NCBI RefSeq assembly: GCF_000485595.1
Contig: NW_014577395.1
Span: forward strand, 170,213 to 202,968
From: Priapulus caudatus
Lineage: Eukaryota > Priapulida > Priapulimorpha > Priapulimorphida > Priapulidae
Direction: 5' to 3'
DNA length: 32,756 nucleotides
Below are positions 29,604 to 32,756 of the stretch, piece by piece. A program made the position numbers and the translations under genes. The notes below the pieces were generated by a model. It did not search any database. It was not told where the DNA came from and was given only the letters and a program-made list of their open reading frames with translations. Positions within the stretch are counted from its first letter, which is position 1. The number at the start of each line of letters is the position of its first letter.

Positions 29604-30333
29604 ATAATATATATATATATATATACTAAATAAATAAATATATATATATATATATAATAACATGCAGAGAGTTGCTATTGTTGTCAAGAGTGTATATCAT
29701 ATCAAATTTATTAAGGTGTACCTTGTTGTCATTATTATTGAGAATTGTTGTGCCATGCTCAATAACGTAAGATGCATGGTAACAGGAGTTGCATGCCTGG
29801 AAGCTCAACATCAGCAGGTTTGATCTGACAGGAGAGGAGAGAGCAGGAACCAGTAGCTACGCACAGTGGGATGCCACCGTGTATACCGCCAATAGCCTTC
29901 ACCTGTTTTCTACCTACGCCACTGTCATCGATCTTCTCACAGGTGTCACATATGTTATATGTTATAATTGTTATAGGGAAATGGTAACTCGGTGTGAATG
30001 TATTTGATTTACATAACTTTATTAAAAAATATCGAAAAAGTGTCCCATGTGAAGAGTAACACCTTGGTCTTCAACAAAAGGAATAATCCTTGACTCGTTG
30101 TGCAGATCAATGATTGTTTATAGCTCATGGCGGAACAATAACCATCTAAAGATCTCTTCGACAACCCAGTTTTGCATCTGTTACAGAACCACTCTGGAGG
30201 AGAAAGTTTCCGAATCTTGTTTCGTCTCCGCCTGCAGAGGTGTTTGATGGAGCTGATGGTGTGAAGGTGGTTTCCAGCCCATGCTCTCCTGATGTAGCTG
30301 CCATACTGCTGCAGACCTCAGCTGCTCACCCAG
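28350..30333 (+). CDS. CATSPERB: Probable CATSPERB (CatSper auxiliary subunit beta), 5' exons only
   Basis: CATSPERB is a single-pass membrane protein with a very large extracellular part, belonging to the canopy of the sperm flagellar Ca2+ channel CatSper. Four exons join in phase: 28350-28505, 29213-29362, 29786-29942 and 30187-30333, encoding about 203 residues. The first carries a signal peptide (hydrophobic LMSFLILVLKVCSRALS). The pattern TSLGLSPLITISNATSSREF...FELAT, then WDATVYTANSLHLFSTYATV-IDLLTEPLW, then VKVVSSPCSPDVAAILL follows the order I know for the CATSPERB N-terminus: F-T-x-x-G-L-x-P, an N-glycosylation site, and a P-C-x-x-D-V-A core. Similarity is recognised by eye and is moderate. 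The next exon was not found before 32756. Human CATSPERB is about 1,100 aa, so most of the gene lies downstream. Confidence 0.72.
28674..29155. repeat. Inverted pair of 16-bp minisatellites in CATSPERB intron 1
   Basis: Units like CCCAGTTGGCCTACTCCC run one way at about 28690-28795 and as the complement (GGGAGTAGGCGAAATG) at 29030-29130. GGGATGTTACCA occurs at both ends (28676 and 29139). It probably marks a composite fold-back element. Confidence 0.7.
28855..28931. mobile_element. Possible hAT-like terminus
   Basis: GGGGCCCGTAGCG...CTACGGCTGTGACGCCCCTG ends like other hAT-type ends here (inverted CAGGGGCGTCACAGCC). The other end was not found. Confidence 0.4.
29213..29362 (+). CDS. CATSPERB: CATSPERB exon 2
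   Basis: This 150-bp phase-0 exon has a strong polypyrimidine acceptor (CTTCTCTTCCTCCCAG) and donor GTATAT. It encodes VVLCQLYDPDNDTENSRIQL, then FTEYTSLGLSPLITISNATS and SREFRFELAT, with potential N-glycosylation sites at NDT and NAT. Confidence 0.75.
29531..29662. repeat. (TA)n microsatellite
   Basis: About 130 bp of TA/TATAAT repeat in CATSPERB intron 2. Confidence 0.95.
29786..29942 (+). CDS. CATSPERB: CATSPERB exon 3
   Basis: This 157-bp exon has acceptor GGTAACAG and donor G|GTGTCA, phase 0 in and phase 1 out. It encodes ELHAWKLNISRFDLTGEERA, then GTSSYAQWDATVYTANSLHL and FSTYATVIDLLT. Confidence 0.75.
30187..30333 (+). CDS. CATSPERB: CATSPERB exon 4
   Basis: This 147-bp exon, phase 1 on both sides, has acceptor TCTGTTACAG and donor CCCAG|GTACAA. 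It encodes EPLWRRKFPNLVSSPPAEVF, then DGADGVKVVSSPCSPDVAAI and LLQTSAAHP. The donor is the first unit of the 28-bp minisatellite that fills the following intron. Confidence 0.75.
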
Positions 30334-31118
30334 GTACAACCAACTATGTATATATTTCTTGATACGACAAAAAAACACACATGTATATAGCTCCTAGTAC
30401 AACCAAAAATGTATATATATAGTTCCTGGTACAACCAAACATGTATATAGCTCCTAGTACAACCAAACATGTATATAGTTCCTGGTACAACCAAACATGT
30501 ATATAGCTCCTAGTACAACCAAACATGTATATAGCTCCTGGTACAACCAAACATGTATATAGCTCCTAGTACAACCAAACATGTATATAGCTCCTGGTAC
30601 AACCAAACATGTATATAGCTCCTGGTACAACCAAACATGTATATAGCTCCTGGTACAACCAAACATGTATATAGCTCCTGGTGCAACCAAACATGTATAT
30701 AGTTCCCGGTACAACCAACCATGTATATAGCTCCTGGTACAACCAAACATGTATATAGCTCCTGGTACAACCAAACATGTATATAGCTCCTGGTGCAACT
30801 AAACATGTATATAGCTCCTGGTACAACCAAACATGTATATTGCTCCTGGTACAACCAAACATGTATATAGCTCCTGGTGCAACCAAACATGTATATAGCT
30901 CCTGGTACAACCAAACATGTATATTGCTCCTGGTGCAACTAAACATGTATATAGCTCCTGGTACAACCAAACATGTATATAGCTCCTGGTACAACCAAAC
31001 ATGTATATAGCTCCTGGTACAACCAAACATGTATATAGCTCCTGGTACAAGCAAACATGTATATTGCTCCTGGTGCAACTAAACATGCACGTAGTTCCTG
31101 GTGCAACTAAACGTGTAT
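30334..31118. repeat. 28-bp minisatellite, roughly 26 units, starting at a splice donor
   Basis: Unit GGTACAACCAAACATGTATA+TAGCTCCT, with variants CTAGTACAACC, GGTGCAACTAAAC and TATTGCTCC. The first diverged unit begins at the exon 4 donor (CACCCAG|GTACAACCAACTATG). As 28 is not a multiple of 3, all frames cycle through the unit, which yields long but meaningless open frames. Confidence 0.95.
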
Positions 31119-32340
31119 ATGCGCAGTTCCAAGTTCAGACAGTCCTGTATTCAATTCCATGAACAGTAATAACATAAGATGGTATAATGCCACCCTCCCA
31201 TGTTATGCAGCGGCTTGCACCTCTCTGCTGCCACGACCCTGCCTCCCCCACCAGCATTGTGTAACCCTTTCAGCCTCCTCTAGCTGCCCTTCACAAGCTG
31301 CCACTTCTACCATCTGCTGCTTCCCCGCCCATCCCACTCCTACCCAGCCTCCTGCTGCTCCTACCTTTCCTTCATAGTGCTTTCACTTTTCCCAGCACGT
31401 GCTGTCCCCAACATGCATGCTAATCCTAACCTCACCCTTGTAGAGCTATCTTGGTTAATTTTTATTTTTTGTTATGACAGGAAATGACTCACCCTTATAC
31501 CCTCCCACATGAACGTTGCCTTAAGCTCTTGGCCTTAAGCTTAAGGCCTTGCCTTACGTTACACTTTGCCTTACGTTGCCTTTACTCTAATGGCCATAAG
31601 CACCTTCGTGCCCTCACACACGCGCCCTGCCCCTACCCCCACCCTCATGTCCCGACTCTTTTTACATGTGAGCTGGCCATAACCTGGTCAACCTACAAGC
31701 TGCTCCCGCAACCCAACCAAACACTGCCGTCCATCAACGCGCAGCTATCCCCAGCACACACACTGTCACCCACTCCCTCCCCACCCGCGCTACTCATTCA
31801 CCCGTCCACTCTAACTACTAGAGTAACTGCGAAAGACCATACTCCATTAGATGCTTTGTATTTCAGAACAAACACGCGTAAGTGGAGCCGTCCGGGAGCC
31901 GTCGCTTCTTAATTGACCACTTACGTGAGAGCGCGCGCTAGTGAACTAGTACAGGATCAATCTGCCTCTTACGTTGCTTGGTTGCATGCTAGAGTCCAGT
32001 GATAATTTCCTCGTGTCAGAAACTCGTAGCCGGTAAAGTGGCACAGAAAAGGAATGCACTGGCCATGAGCATGATATCAATAAATAAAGCAATAAATGTG
32101 CTAAGAAATCAATTGCTAGAAAATTAAAAAGACATAGTGAGTAGGGAAAGGAGCCACGCATAGTGTCCTTTTATGAGTATAACGTGCCGTAGGAGCGTGA
32201 GATACGAAGGTACGCGTTAGCGTGTGTGGCTGTATGATTGGTATAGACAGTCAGAGAAGTGTAAGTCAGGGTTGTACGAGTGCACGCGCGTTAGTGTGAT
32301 ACTAGTAATTAGTTTCGCAGTTGTTAGTTAAGCGTATGTC
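31119..32340. other. CATSPERB intron or downstream sequence, no exon recognised
   Basis: C-rich stretches at 31190-31480 and 31610-31810 and a plus-strand open frame at 31484-31912 show no family resemblance. An 18-bp perfect palindrome lies at 31531-31548. Confidence 0.5.
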
Positions 32341-32341
32341 G

Positions 32342-32756
32342 TAATTCTCCCCTCCTCCTTCTCTCCTCCTTCTCCACCAGCTTCTCCCCTCCTCCTTCTC
32401 TCCTCCTTCTCCACCAGCTTCTCCCCCTCCTCCTTCTCCACCAGCTTCTCCCCTTCCTCCTCCACCTGCTCCCTTCTCCCCATCCTTATCCCCTTCTCCT
32501 TCTCCCCCTCCTCCTCTACCAGCTCCCTTCTCCCCTTCCTTCTCTCCTTCCTCCTTCTCCACCAGCTTCTCCTCCTCTCCACCACCTTCTCCCTTCTCCC
32601 CCTCCTCCTCCACCAGCTTCTCCCCTCCTCCTTCTCCACCAGCTTCTCCCTTCTCTCCCTCCTCTACCAGCTCCCTTCTCCCCTCCTTCTTCCCTTCCTC
32701 CTTCTCCACCAGCTTCTCCTCCTCTTCCACCACCTTCTCCCTTCTCCCCCTCCTCC
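32342..32756. repeat. Polypyrimidine minisatellite running off the window end
   Basis: Units of the type CTCCTCCTTCTCCACCAGC with TTCTCCC variants; almost no purines except in CCAGC. The complementary strand gives Glu/Lys-rich open frames that are repeat artefacts. Confidence 0.95.

Noticed and set aside
30454-31086. Long minus-strand open frames with YTCLVVPGAIYMFGCTRSYI repeats
   Set aside because: They are the translation of a 28-bp minisatellite that lacks stops; all frames cycle through the same unit.
31484-31912. 142-aa plus-strand open frame, possible next CATSPERB exon
   Set aside because: Proline/threonine-rich composition follows the C-rich sequence; no match to the family and no donor in the right phase recognised.
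32302-32733. Glu/Lys-rich 143-aa open frame on the minus strand
   Set aside because: Product of a polypyrimidine minisatellite; no start context, splice sites or family resemblance.

Overview
This is eukaryotic, metazoan DNA. Short exons with matching splice phases sit in long introns full of transposons and satellites. The tRNA-derived SINE, (TTAGGG)n tract, hAT-like miniature elements and short tandem repeats suggest a marine invertebrate, but I cannot name the species. Three protein-coding genes can be rebuilt by splicing. (1) A mitoguardin gene (Miga/FAM73 family) runs on the minus strand from at least 12437 down to its stop at 4165-4167; its 5' exons were not found. (2) NOP53 (GLTSCR2), a 60S ribosome-biogenesis factor, has two coding exons on the plus strand (22993-23122 and 25917-27100; 437 aa). 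(3) The first four exons of a probable CATSPERB, an auxiliary subunit of the sperm CatSper channel, lie on the plus strand (28350-30333); the gene continues past what I can follow.

Layout. 1-28 is a displaced exon fragment. 29-3089 is a clean copy ('A1') of the middle of the mitoguardin gene, carrying five exons. 3090-8100 holds the 3' half of mitoguardin with a SINE, a ~308-bp satellite, a 62-bp minisatellite and a GA/CT tract. About 8110-11360 is a second copy ('A2') of A1, riddled with single-base indels. 11360-12437 resumes clean sequence with a Mutator-like terminal repeat, an hAT-like element and the most upstream mitoguardin exon found. 12779-15015 ('B1') holds a long palindrome and a TIR insertion that contains telomere-like repeats, and it stops at a 25-N gap (15016-15040). 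From the gap to about 22272 the sequence is again indel-ridden; it repeats B1 ('B2') and then the NOP53 5' region ('C1'). 22273-27100 ('C2') is the clean NOP53 locus. 27101-32756 is an intergenic stretch, then CATSPERB exons, minisatellites and a polypyrimidine tract.

Main interpretation. The repeated blocks are most simply explained as assembly products: gaps filled with uncorrected long-read sequence that overlaps both flanks, plus one clean contig (A1) scaffolded on the wrong side. They are not easily explained as gene duplications. Three independent signals agree. Mitoguardin exon order and phase only work if A lies between 7805 and 12300. A perfect 9-bp target-site duplication is split between A1 (2055-2063) and the clean flank at 11636-11644. 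The 'second NOP53' ends abruptly inside exon 2, exactly where the clean copy restarts.

The three genes are functionally unrelated neighbours (mitochondria/ER contact and lipid handling; ribosome assembly; sperm Ca2+ channel). Mitoguardin and NOP53 are divergently transcribed, with a transposon palindrome ending about 270 bp upstream of the NOP53 start codon.
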